Source of the DNA: JACMLX01 sp031374935
GTDB lineage: Bacteria > Gemmatimonadota > Gemmatimonadetes > Gemmatimonadales > Gemmatimonadaceae
Length of the DNA stretch: 64,000 bases
NCBI GenBank assembly: GCA_031374935.1
Contig: JANMHB010000184.1
Coordinates: 62,001 to 126,000 of the forward strand
Direction: 5' to 3'
Part shown: positions 17,937 through 25,590 of the stretch, one piece after another
Layout of the letters: each line of letters starts with the position of its first letter
Position numbering within the stretch: the stretch's first letter is position 1
Program-made: the position numbers and the translations under genes
The notes under the pieces: generated by a model
What the model saw: the letters and a program-made list of their open reading frames with translations, nothing else
What the model was told of the DNA's origin: nothing
The model's database searches: none

Positions 17937-20501
17937 TCAGGATGCGATTGGATCACTCGACAGCGGTGAGCGCGATCGCGCGTGAATGCTCTCCGGCGCG
18001 CGTTGCCCATGGATCATCAGATACGGCAGCACCTCGCCCGGTGGCAGCGGATGCGAGAAGAGGAAGCCCTGCCCGAACTTGCACCCGAGTGCCAGCAGCG
18101 CGTCGTATTGTCCCGTGCTCTCGATGCCCTCGGCCACGGTCTTCAAGCCCAGCGAGTTGCCGAGAGCAATGACAGCGCTGGCGAGCGCACCCGCGCCGGG
18201 GCCGTTCCCGACGCCGTCCACGAAACTCTTGTCGATCTTGAGCACGTCGACCGGAAAGCGGTGCAGATAGCTGAGTGATGAGTAGCCGGTGCCGAAGTCG
18301 TCGATCGCGAGGCGGACCCCGAGCGCCTTGAGCGCCATCAGGATCCCGACCGTCTCCTCACTGTTCGCCAGCAGGGTGCTTTCGGTGAGTTCGAGCACCA
18401 GCTGGTCCTTGCGGAGCCCCGCCACGCGCAGCGCGTTGGCGACATCATCGATCAGGTTGACGTCGCCGAGTTGCCGCGCCGACAGGTTCACGGTGACCGT
18501 CACTGGCAGCAGCTCGGGCAGCGACCGGCTCCAGTGGCGCGCATGGGCACAGGCATGCAGCATCACCCAGCGACCGATCGAGACGATCAACCCCGACTGC
18601 TCGGCGATCGGGATGAAGTCGGCCGGCGCAATCCGGCCGCGACGGGGATGATCCCAGCGCACCAGCGTTTCCAGGCCGCTCACCTTCCGGGTGTCGAGAT
18701 CCACGATCGGCTGATACTCGAGCTCCAGTTCGTTTCGCTCGATGGCATAGCGCAGGTCGGCCAGCAGATCGAGCCGCTCGACGACGTCCGCGTGCATGTG
18801 CGTGGCAAAGCGTTCGACGCGGGCCTTGCCCCGTTTCTTCGCCAGGTACATCGCCAAGTCGGCGTTGCGCAGCAGTTCGTCGCCGGTTTCGGTGCCACTG
18901 GTGATCGCCAGTCCGATGCTCGCGGTGGCAAAGGCCTCACGGTCCTCGAGTGCGAACGGCCGCGCGAACGCATTGGCGATCCGCTCCGCCACATGCATCG
19001 CTTCTTCGCCGTCGTCATTGCAGCCTTCCACGAGCACCGCGAATTCATCACCGCCGAGCCGCGCGGCGGTGTCACCGGCGCGCAGGCAGGCACGCAGGCG
19101 ATCGGCGCCCTGCGTCAGCAGCGAGTCGCCGGCGGCGTGGCCAAGGGAGTCGTTGATCTCCTTGAAGTCATCCAGATCGAGAAAGAGCACTGCCGTGCGA
19201 TGCGCCTCACGCGATGCCCGCAGCAGCGCCTGCTCGACGCGATTGGTGAAGAGTGCCCGGTTCGCGAGGCCAGTCAGCCCGTCGTGAAAGGCTCGGTGCA
19301 GCAGCTGCTCTTCGAGCGCCACGCGATGGCTCACATCGCGAGTGGTGAGCACGATGCCACCGACCGTCGGGTCGGCCAGCAGATTCACGGCGACGTTTTC
19401 CACCCGCCGCCACTGCCCGTCGGCGCTGCGCATGCGCCACTGGCTGGTGGCCGGCCGACTGTCCGGCCGGGCGGAGTCGGTGAGGAATCCCAGCATCGGC
19501 ACCACGTCATCGACGTGGATCAGCTCGCGGAGCGACGTGCCGTGCAGCCCGGCGGCGTCGTGCCCGAACACGCGCCCGATGGCGGGACTCGCGTAGCGAA
19601 TCGTATCGGCGCGATCGAGAATGATGATCAGGTCTGCCGAGTGCTGCACCAGCGAGCGAAAGCGCGTCTCGCTCTCGGCATGCGCCATGGCCGCGCTGTG
19701 CCGCGTGCGCTCGCGAACGGCGATCGCCTGGCGCGCGATCACGAGCACGATCAAGACGAGCATCATGCCCACGAAGCCCGCGATCTCATCGCGCGCGTTC
19801 CTCAGTGCCAGGTCGAGCAGCATCAGCGCCGCGAGGGCGATGGATCCCAACGGCATCGTCGAGGCGCGAAACACACCGGCCAGCATGCGCGATTGCCCAT
19901 CGGCCGCTGGCGGCGCATTGAGTTCCCGGAGCATGGCGAGCAACAACAGCAGCGTCGGCGTGGACGACAGCACACCGGTGGCCGCGCTGCTCGGCCCCGT
20001 GCGCCGCACGAGGTACCACGCGATCAGTGCGCCCATCACCATCATCAGCGTGAGATCGAGCGCGAAGCTCGTGCGCACCACAGGACGGCCCAGATTGGTT
20101 CGGAAGGCGAGCAGGCCGGCGACGAGGACCGATGCCGACACCAGCTGACAGACGGTCGCCCAGCTGGCGAACAGTCCCGGGTCGCCGGCAAACGGCAGCA
20201 CCCCCCTGGCCACGGCACCCAACGTCTGGCAGACCAGCCCCAGGCCGAGCAGCCGCCACGCGGCACGCTCGGTGACGACCGGCTCGGCGACCGCGGCCAG
20301 GAAGGCCACACCGGCGGCGGCGGCGCTCAGCGTGATGATCCACAGGTCGACCCACACCGACTGATGCGAGAAGTCGGCGGTAGCCCCGGCCCCCGCCACG
20401 GCGGAGATGCACAGCGCGATGATGGCAAGCCAGCGGGTCCAGGGGCGCCAGCCGGCGGCTGGCAGCGTGACGACGAACCTCTCGAGCGGGGATCGATCCA
20501 T
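17937..20501 (-). CDS. Membrane-anchored PAS-GGDEF-EAL cyclic-di-GMP protein
   Basis: This 854-residue protein has seven to eight hydrophobic helices in the first ~260 residues, a PAS domain (about 275-395), a GGDEF domain (about 405-560) and an EAL domain (about 575-825). The synthase active site is intact (RLGGDEFAVL). In the phosphodiesterase domain the EAL signature reads ETL, the catalytic Glu is kept, and DDFGTGYSSL and KTVAEGIE are intact, so both activities are possible. It shares architecture and long stretches with the protein at 25591, suggesting duplication. Confidence 0.93.
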   Translation of the reverse strand: MDRSPLERFVVTLPAAGWRPWTRWLAIIALCISAVAGAGATADFSHQSVWVDLWIITLSAAAAGVAFLAAVAEPVVTERAAWRLLGLGLVCQTLGAVARGVLPFAGDPGLFASWATVCQLVSASVLVAGLLAFRTNLGRPVVRTSFALDLTLMMVMGALIAWYLVRRTGPSSAATGVLSSTPTLLLLLAMLRELNAPPAADGQSRMLAGVFRASTMPLGSIALAALMLLDLALRNARDEIAGFVGMMLVLIVLVIARQAIAVRERTRHSAAMAHAESETRFRSLVQHSADLIIILDRADTIRYASPAIGRVFGHDAAGLHGTSLRELIHVDDVVPMLGFLTDSARPDSRPATSQWRMRSADGQWRRVENVAVNLLADPTVGGIVLTTRDVSHRVALEEQLLHRAFHDGLTGLANRALFTNRVEQALLRASREAHRTAVLFLDLDDFKEINDSLGHAAGDSLLTQGADRLRACLRAGDTAARLGGDEFAVLVEGCNDDGEEAMHVAERIANAFARPFALEDREAFATASIGLAITSGTETGDELLRNADLAMYLAKKRGKARVERFATHMHADVVERLDLLADLRYAIERNELELEYQPIVDLDTRKVSGLETLVRWDHPRRGRIAPADFIPIAEQSGLIVSIGRWVMLHACAHARHWSRSLPELLPVTVTVNLSARQLGDVNLIDDVANALRVAGLRKDQLVLELTESTLLANSEETVGILMALKALGVRLAIDDFGTGYSSLSYLHRFPVDVLKIDKSFVDGVGNGPGAGALASAVIALGNSLGLKTVAEGIESTGQYDALLALGCKFGQGFLFSHPLPPGEVLPYLMIHGQRAPESIHARSRSPLSSDPIAS

Positions 20502-20665
20502 CCAGCAGAGGATCGACCCGCATCCGGCGCGGCTGTAGTCTCGACGCGTGGTCGGCGCACGGAAACGAAGCCGGCGCGAATCTCGTAGTATTCAGGGTCT
20601 GCCGGCGCGCCCGGCTGGACGACGTTCAGGTGCCATGGCGCGTCCCGGACACCCCCTGAGCAGCA

Positions 20666-21157
20666 ATGAAGAAGTCGGCGAGTATCCAGTTGTTCTTCGT
20701 CAATACGATTGTGGTCGGCGTTTCCGGGTGCGACTCCGAGCCGCCAGCCGTCGACCCGTGCAATTCGAGCACGTTCAACGCGCCGGCGTGTGAAACGGCG
20801 GTGCAGAACAAGGGCTACAACTACCACGGGTCCTGGATCCCGATGGTCTATCCGAGCCCCTACCTGTTCTACTACGCGGGCTACACGCGCCTCCTCGGCG
20901 CCGGCCGGCCGGTGTATTCGGCGCCGGCGTCGGTCTACGCCGGCAACTATCGCTCGCTGGATGCGCGTGCGCAGACGTATGCCACCCGTGTCGCGCCGGC
21001 CGGCACGTCGCTCAACCCGTCGCGCATGTCGTCGATCCTTCGGCGCCCAGCGTCGATCGCGCGTGGCCGCTCGGGGTCAACCGTCGGCCGCGGTGGGTTC
21101 GGCAGCATCGGTCGCGGACGGGCGTCGTTCGGTGGCGGCCGGTCTTCCGGAAGCTGA
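20666..21157 (+). CDS. YgiB-like (DUF1190-type) lipoprotein
   Basis: This 163-residue exported lipoprotein has the signal MKKSASIQLFF and lipobox VSGC. A Cys-containing N-terminal part (DPCNSS, PACETAV) is followed by a Tyr-rich middle and an Arg/Gly/Ser tail with RGGFG. Enterobacterial YgiB/YjfM share the same order: lipoprotein Cys, a Cys pair, then a tail with TRGGFG. They also sit beside a YgiC/YjfC ligase, exactly as here (21508). The assignment rests on this combined pattern and memory of the family. The function is unknown. Confidence 0.65.
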   Translation: MKKSASIQLFFVNTIVVGVSGCDSEPPAVDPCNSSTFNAPACETAVQNKGYNYHGSWIPMVYPSPYLFYYAGYTRLLGAGRPVYSAPASVYAGNYRSLDARAQTYATRVAPAGTSLNPSRMSSILRRPASIARGRSGSTVGRGGFGSIGRGRASFGGGRSSGS

Positions 21158-21160
21158 TCC

Positions 21161-21511
21161 ATGCGAGCAATCCGACGGGTGGTGCCGGTGCTGGCGCTGG
21201 CGCTGGTCGCCTGCACCAGCGCCGAGGAGAAGGCGCGGACCCGGGAACAGGCGATGATCGCACAGGCGCAGGCTGATTCGGCAGCCGAGGCCGAATTCGT
21301 CGAGGACTCACAGAAGCTCGCCGCATCGATCACCCTCGATACGGTGAAGTCCGTCACCGTCCGCGATCAGCGATCGGTGGACGACAGCGATGTCATCGAG
21401 ACCATTCGTCTCGCCATCGCACCGAACGGACACACCTGCCTGCTCACTTTCGAGCGGTACAAGACGATCGCCGTCGGTGATACGCTCTCGTGTCAATGGT
21501 CCCCGCCGTGA
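21161..21511 (+). CDS. Small lipoprotein in the ygiB-ygiC-like operon
   Basis: This 116-residue protein has a lipoprotein signal (VVPVLALALVAC, Cys18). An Ala/Glu/Gln-rich helical stretch (about 20-55) precedes a small beta domain ending CLLTFERYKTIAVGDTLSC. I do not recognise the family. It starts three bases after the YgiB-like gene and its stop overlaps the next gene's GTG (GTGA), so all three are one operon. Confidence 0.7.
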   Translation: MRAIRRVVPVLALALVACTSAEEKARTREQAMIAQAQADSAAEAEFVEDSQKLAASITLDTVKSVTVRDQRSVDDSDVIETIRLAIAPNGHTCLLTFERYKTIAVGDTLSCQWSPP

Positions 21512-22653
21512 AACGCGTGCCCCATCCGGTGCGTGCCGACTGGCAGAAGAAGGTCGAGAGTCTCGGGCTGGCCTGGCATTCGGCCAAGGGCGCGTACTGG
21601 AACGAGTCGGCGTACTACTCGTTCACGATGGACGAGATCCTCAAGCTCGAGCACGCGACAAACAAGCTGCATGCGATGTGTCTCGACGCGGCACAGCACA
21701 TCATCGAGCAACGCCTGTTTCTGCGCCTCGGCATTCCGTCGCACGTGATTCCGCTGATCGAGGCGGCGTGGGAGCAGGAGCCACCATCGCTGTACGGACG
21801 ATTCGACCTCGCCTACGACGGCCTCGGCCCACCGAAGCTGCTGGAATACAACGCGGATACGCCGACGTCGCTGGTGGAAGCGAGCGTGGTGCAGTGGTTC
21901 TGGTTGCAGGAGCAGTTTCCCACGAAAGATCAGTTCAACTCGATCCACGATCGCCTGATCGAACACTGGAAGGGACTGGTGCCCTTCCTGCAGGGTGACC
22001 GGGTGCATTTCGCCGGCATGGACGACATCGAGGATGGCATGACGCTGGCCTATCTCCGCGACACCGCGGAGCAGGCTGGCATCTCGTGCGATACACTGAC
22101 GGTCGACCAGATCGGCGTCACCTCCGACGGCTTCTTCACCGACGCGGACGACCGCGTCATCGAAGCGATCTTCAAGCTCTATCCGTGGGAGTGGATCGTT
22201 GCCGAGGATGAGCGGTTCGTGCAAGCGTTGCTGCGCCAGGGGACGCGCATGCAGTGGATCGAGCCGGTCTGGAAAATGCTGCTCTCGAACAAGGGACTGC
22301 TGGCCGTGTTGTGGGAGCTCTTTCCGGAGAGTCAGTACCTGCTGCCCGCGTCGCTGGATATCGCCGAGACGCTGACGTGGGATGCCTACGTGCGAAAGCC
22401 GTTGCTGTCGCGCGAAGGGGCCAACGTCACAGTCACCATGTTCGACCAGACACTGGTCGAGTCACAGGGTGACTACGGTGACGAGGGCTACGTGTATCAG
22501 TCGATGGCGAGCATCCCGAACTTCGATGGCCTGCATCCGGTGATCGGCTCGTGGATCATCGGACAGGAGGCTGGTGGCATCGGCATTCGTGAATCGAAGC
22601 GGATCATCACCGACAACCTGTCACAGTTCGTGCCGCACCTCATCGAAGGCTAG
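21508..22653 (+). CDS. ygiC: YgiC/YjfC-like ATP-grasp ligase (glutathionylspermidine synthase family)
   Basis: This 381-residue ATP-grasp C-N ligase is related to the synthetase half of glutathionylspermidine synthetase. The GTG at 21508 gives MKRVPHPVRADWQKK, which matches the start of enterobacterial YgiC in spacing and creates a GTGA overlap with the upstream gene; an open frame begins at 21490. Family features are YNADTPTSLVEASVVQWFWL, FKLYPWEW, VRKPLLSREGANVTV and GIGIRESKRIITDN near the end. YgiC has been reported as a peptide ligase without a firm cellular substrate. The YgiB-like lipoprotein suggests an envelope role. Confidence 0.9.
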   Translation: MKRVPHPVRADWQKKVESLGLAWHSAKGAYWNESAYYSFTMDEILKLEHATNKLHAMCLDAAQHIIEQRLFLRLGIPSHVIPLIEAAWEQEPPSLYGRFDLAYDGLGPPKLLEYNADTPTSLVEASVVQWFWLQEQFPTKDQFNSIHDRLIEHWKGLVPFLQGDRVHFAGMDDIEDGMTLAYLRDTAEQAGISCDTLTVDQIGVTSDGFFTDADDRVIEAIFKLYPWEWIVAEDERFVQALLRQGTRMQWIEPVWKMLLSNKGLLAVLWELFPESQYLLPASLDIAETLTWDAYVRKPLLSREGANVTVTMFDQTLVESQGDYGDEGYVYQSMASIPNFDGLHPVIGSWIIGQEAGGIGIRESKRIITDNLSQFVPHLIEG

Positions 22654-23837
22654 CGCACGCCGGCGGTCACACTGCCCAGCACCTGCACCACGCGTGCGGC
22701 GGCGGCGCGGAGTTCGTCCGCCGGTGCCACGAACGACAACCGGAACCAGCGCGCGCCCGCAGCGCCGAACGCGAGCCCGGGTGTGATCATGACCTGGCCT
22801 TCCATCAGCACCCGATCCACCGCCTCCCAGGCCTCCATGCCGTCCGGCAGCGGCAGCCACGCATACATCGCCGCCTGCGGCGGCGTGACATCCCATCCGC
22901 CCAGCTGCAGCGCATCGTACAGCGCATCGCGGCGTCGCTGATACTCAGCCACGATCGGCGGCATCAGGGTGCGCACATTGTCCAGGGCGTAGGCCGCCGC
23001 ATGCTGAATCGGCATCGAGACGCCGTAGCCGACATTCGAGCGGTAGGCGAGCAGCGCGTCGAGTGCGTCGGCTCGACCGACGACAAACCCGACACGCATA
23101 CCCGCCATGTTGAACGACTTCGAACAGGAGTGGAACTCGATGGCGACCTCGCGCGCACCCGGCACTTCGAACACACTCGGCGCCACATGCCCGTCGAAGG
23201 TCAGCTCCGAATATGCCAGATCGTGCATCAGCAGCAGGTTGTGCCGCGTGCAGAACGCCACCAGCTCTGCCAGATCCGCATGGGTCGTGACGGCGCCCGT
23301 CGGATTGTTCGGATAGTTCGCAATCAGCACGCGGGCGCGCGTGAGAACATCGGCCGGAATACTCGCCAGATCGAGTTGCCAGCCGCGGGCCGGGTCCATC
23401 GGCACCAGGTGCACCGAGGCACCATGCATCAGCGGCGCGCGCACATACACCGGATAACTCAGCGACGGCGCCAGCACGATATCGCCGGGACCTGCAACGG
23501 CCGCCAGCATCTCGGCAATGCCTTCCTTCGATCCCGCCAGTGCCACCACCTCGCGATGGGGCGCGAACTCGACGCCGAACCGGGTCGCCATGAACTGTGT
23601 CGCGGCGCGCAGCAGACGGTCGCTGCCGCGGAAGGGCGGATACGGGTTCAGCGGGCTGCCAAGCGCCGCCTCGCGCAGCGCGTCGACGATACCGGCCGGT
23701 GTCGGCTGGTCCGGACTGCCGATCCCCAGATCCCGAAACTCATGGCCAGCGGCACGGGCCGCCACCTTCCGGCGTTCAAGTTCCGAGAAGACGTAAGGCG
23801 GAATCGCAGACAGCGACGGAAGGATATGAACAGACAC
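22650..23837 (-). CDS. Class I/II PLP aminotransferase, LL-diaminopimelate aminotransferase-like
   Basis: This 395-residue fold-type I aminotransferase has its PLP Lys in HSCSKSFNMAGMRVG. Other motifs are GIGSPDQPTP at the N terminus, YPNNPTG and the Asp in LLMHDLAYSEL. The GSPDQPTP start and overall pattern fit the branch containing DapL-type and alanine aminotransferases. Candidate roles are lysine/diaminopimelate or alanine metabolism; motifs do not separate them. Its stop overlaps that of the convergent ygiC-like gene by four bases. Confidence 0.88.
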   Translation of the reverse strand: MSVHILPSLSAIPPYVFSELERRKVAARAAGHEFRDLGIGSPDQPTPAGIVDALREAALGSPLNPYPPFRGSDRLLRAATQFMATRFGVEFAPHREVVALAGSKEGIAEMLAAVAGPGDIVLAPSLSYPVYVRAPLMHGASVHLVPMDPARGWQLDLASIPADVLTRARVLIANYPNNPTGAVTTHADLAELVAFCTRHNLLLMHDLAYSELTFDGHVAPSVFEVPGAREVAIEFHSCSKSFNMAGMRVGFVVGRADALDALLAYRSNVGYGVSMPIQHAAAYALDNVRTLMPPIVAEYQRRRDALYDALQLGGWDVTPPQAAMYAWLPLPDGMEAWEAVDRVLMEGQVMITPGLAFGAAGARWFRLSFVAPADELRAAAARVVQVLGSVTAGVR

Positions 23838-24089
23838 GAGAGCGAGATGAAGGACGGCTCACCGGCGCGGCGTCGGCACCAGATCGAGCGAAATGGATGG
23901 AGTGCTCTACCCGTCGGTGAACCACGTCTGGTGGATCGCCGGCGGTCAGGGAAGAATGACGACCAAGAGACACCGAGGAAAGCCGTCGCGGGCCGAATCT
24001 TCCTTGTGGCCGGCGGGATCGCTGTGGCGCGGGCGCTCCACTGGCTGCGTTCGGCGCCGCACAGCACCCAGTCCGGGGTAAGTTGAGCA

Positions 24090-25526
24090 ATGCGCGTGAT
24101 CCAGATCCTGCTCCGGTGCCTGCCCGTCCTAATGAGCTTTCGTCGTGATCAGCGTCACTGGCTGCTCTTCGGTTCCCGTACCCCACGCACCGAGGCATTT
24201 CACGCCGCGCGTGCCGAGACGATGGTGACGACGCTGGCCTCGCTCGGCCCGACCTTCGTCAAGCTGGCGCAGCTCTTTGCGGGCCGGGCCGACATCATCC
24301 CGGAACCCTACGTCAGCGCGATCGGCACGCTCACCGATCGTGTGCCAGGCGTGTCGGCCGAGCGCATTCGGGCCAGCCTGATCGAGAGCTACGGCGCGCC
24401 GCCGGAAACGGTGTTCGAGTGGTTCGATGTGCAGCCGCTGGCGGCCGCCTCCCTCGGCCAGGTGCATCGCGCCCGCGTCGATGGACGCGACGTCGTGGTC
24501 AAGGTGCTGCGCCCGGGGGTTGAGAAACTCGTCGAAGGCGATATTCGCGCCGCCCGACGGATCCTCGATCTGATCGCCTCGCGACTCAATCCACCACACG
24601 TCACCGGTCTCCGCACGGTGCTGGACGAGTTCGAGAAGCGCGTGGCCGATGAGATGGACTTCCGCCAGGAGGCGCGTTACGCGCAGCAGGTGCGTCGCAA
24701 CTTTGCCGGCAGCCCGAACATCCGTGTCCCCGAAGTCCTGGACGCCTACACCCGGCAACGCGCGCTGGTGCTCGAGTTCATCGATGGGCGTCGCGTCGAC
24801 CAGCTCGGCGACTGGATCAGCTCCGGACGCGTGCAGCCCGATGATGTGCTGCGATCGGTGATGGAGCTCTATGTCCAGATGATGATGGTCGATGGTCTCT
24901 TCCATGCCGATCCGCACCCCGGCAACGTGTTCGTCGACACGCAGGGCCGCCTGACGCTGCTCGACTTCGGGATGGTGGTGGAGGTGCCGGTCGAGACGCG
25001 ACGGACGCTCGTTCGCACGGTGTTTGCGTCGATCCGCGGCGACGTCGAAGGTGTCGTCGACGGATTTTACGCATTGGGGCTGATCGAGCCGAACGCCGAG
25101 CGGGCGACGATCGTGCTGCTCGCCGGGCAGCTGATCGCTCTCGCAAACGAGCGGACGACGGCCACCGAACGAATCGAGCGACTCACGCGCCTGGCCGACG
25201 ACGTGATGGCAACGCTGTACGATTTCCCCGTGCTGCTGCCAGGGGACATGGTGTACTTCGCACGGACGGCGGCGTTGATCGAAGGGCTCGGCGTGCGCTA
25301 CGATGCGCGCTTCAACGCCATCCGGTTCGCGACTCCGATCGTGCTCCGGCTGCGCCGCCAGATTCTCGCGTCGCTCGGCGAACCGCTGGTCGGTGAGCGT
25401 GATGTCGCCACCGCCATTGGCGCGACGCTCGGCTCCCTGGTGGCGATTGCGAAACGGGCGAGTCGCGAGGTGGTGGCGACGGTGGCGGCCCAGCTCATTC
25501 CCGCGTTCACATCGCGGTTGCGCTGA
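24090..25526 (+). CDS. AarF/UbiB (ABC1) family atypical kinase
   Basis: This 478-residue kinase-like protein is of the family tied to ubiquinone or quinone lipid homeostasis. The Ala-rich nucleotide loop (AAASLGQVHRARVDG), the invariant Lys in VVKVLRPGV, and HADPHPGNVFVD and LLDFGMV are intact. The family's KxGQ motif reads KLAQ (FVKLAQLFAGR), so its Gly is Ala. Hydrophobic segments near the C terminus could anchor it. It is a single gene with its own ~250-base upstream region, in which I see no other gene. Confidence 0.9.
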   Translation: MRVIQILLRCLPVLMSFRRDQRHWLLFGSRTPRTEAFHAARAETMVTTLASLGPTFVKLAQLFAGRADIIPEPYVSAIGTLTDRVPGVSAERIRASLIESYGAPPETVFEWFDVQPLAAASLGQVHRARVDGRDVVVKVLRPGVEKLVEGDIRAARRILDLIASRLNPPHVTGLRTVLDEFEKRVADEMDFRQEARYAQQVRRNFAGSPNIRVPEVLDAYTRQRALVLEFIDGRRVDQLGDWISSGRVQPDDVLRSVMELYVQMMMVDGLFHADPHPGNVFVDTQGRLTLLDFGMVVEVPVETRRTLVRTVFASIRGDVEGVVDGFYALGLIEPNAERATIVLLAGQLIALANERTTATERIERLTRLADDVMATLYDFPVLLPGDMVYFARTAALIEGLGVRYDARFNAIRFATPIVLRLRRQILASLGEPLVGERDVATAIGATLGSLVAIAKRASREVVATVAAQLIPAFTSRLR

Positions 25527-25590
25527 CGGTTGGGGCGCGGCGCTCCCGGATGCCGCACGTCGCCACACAGCGCGGCTGTGAACGCCGCCG

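Noticed and set aside
18471..20588. Very long open frame opposite the GGDEF-EAL gene
   Set aside because: The GGDEF, EAL and PAS motifs are all on the minus strand; the plus-strand frame is a GC-bias shadow rich in Arg, Gln and His.
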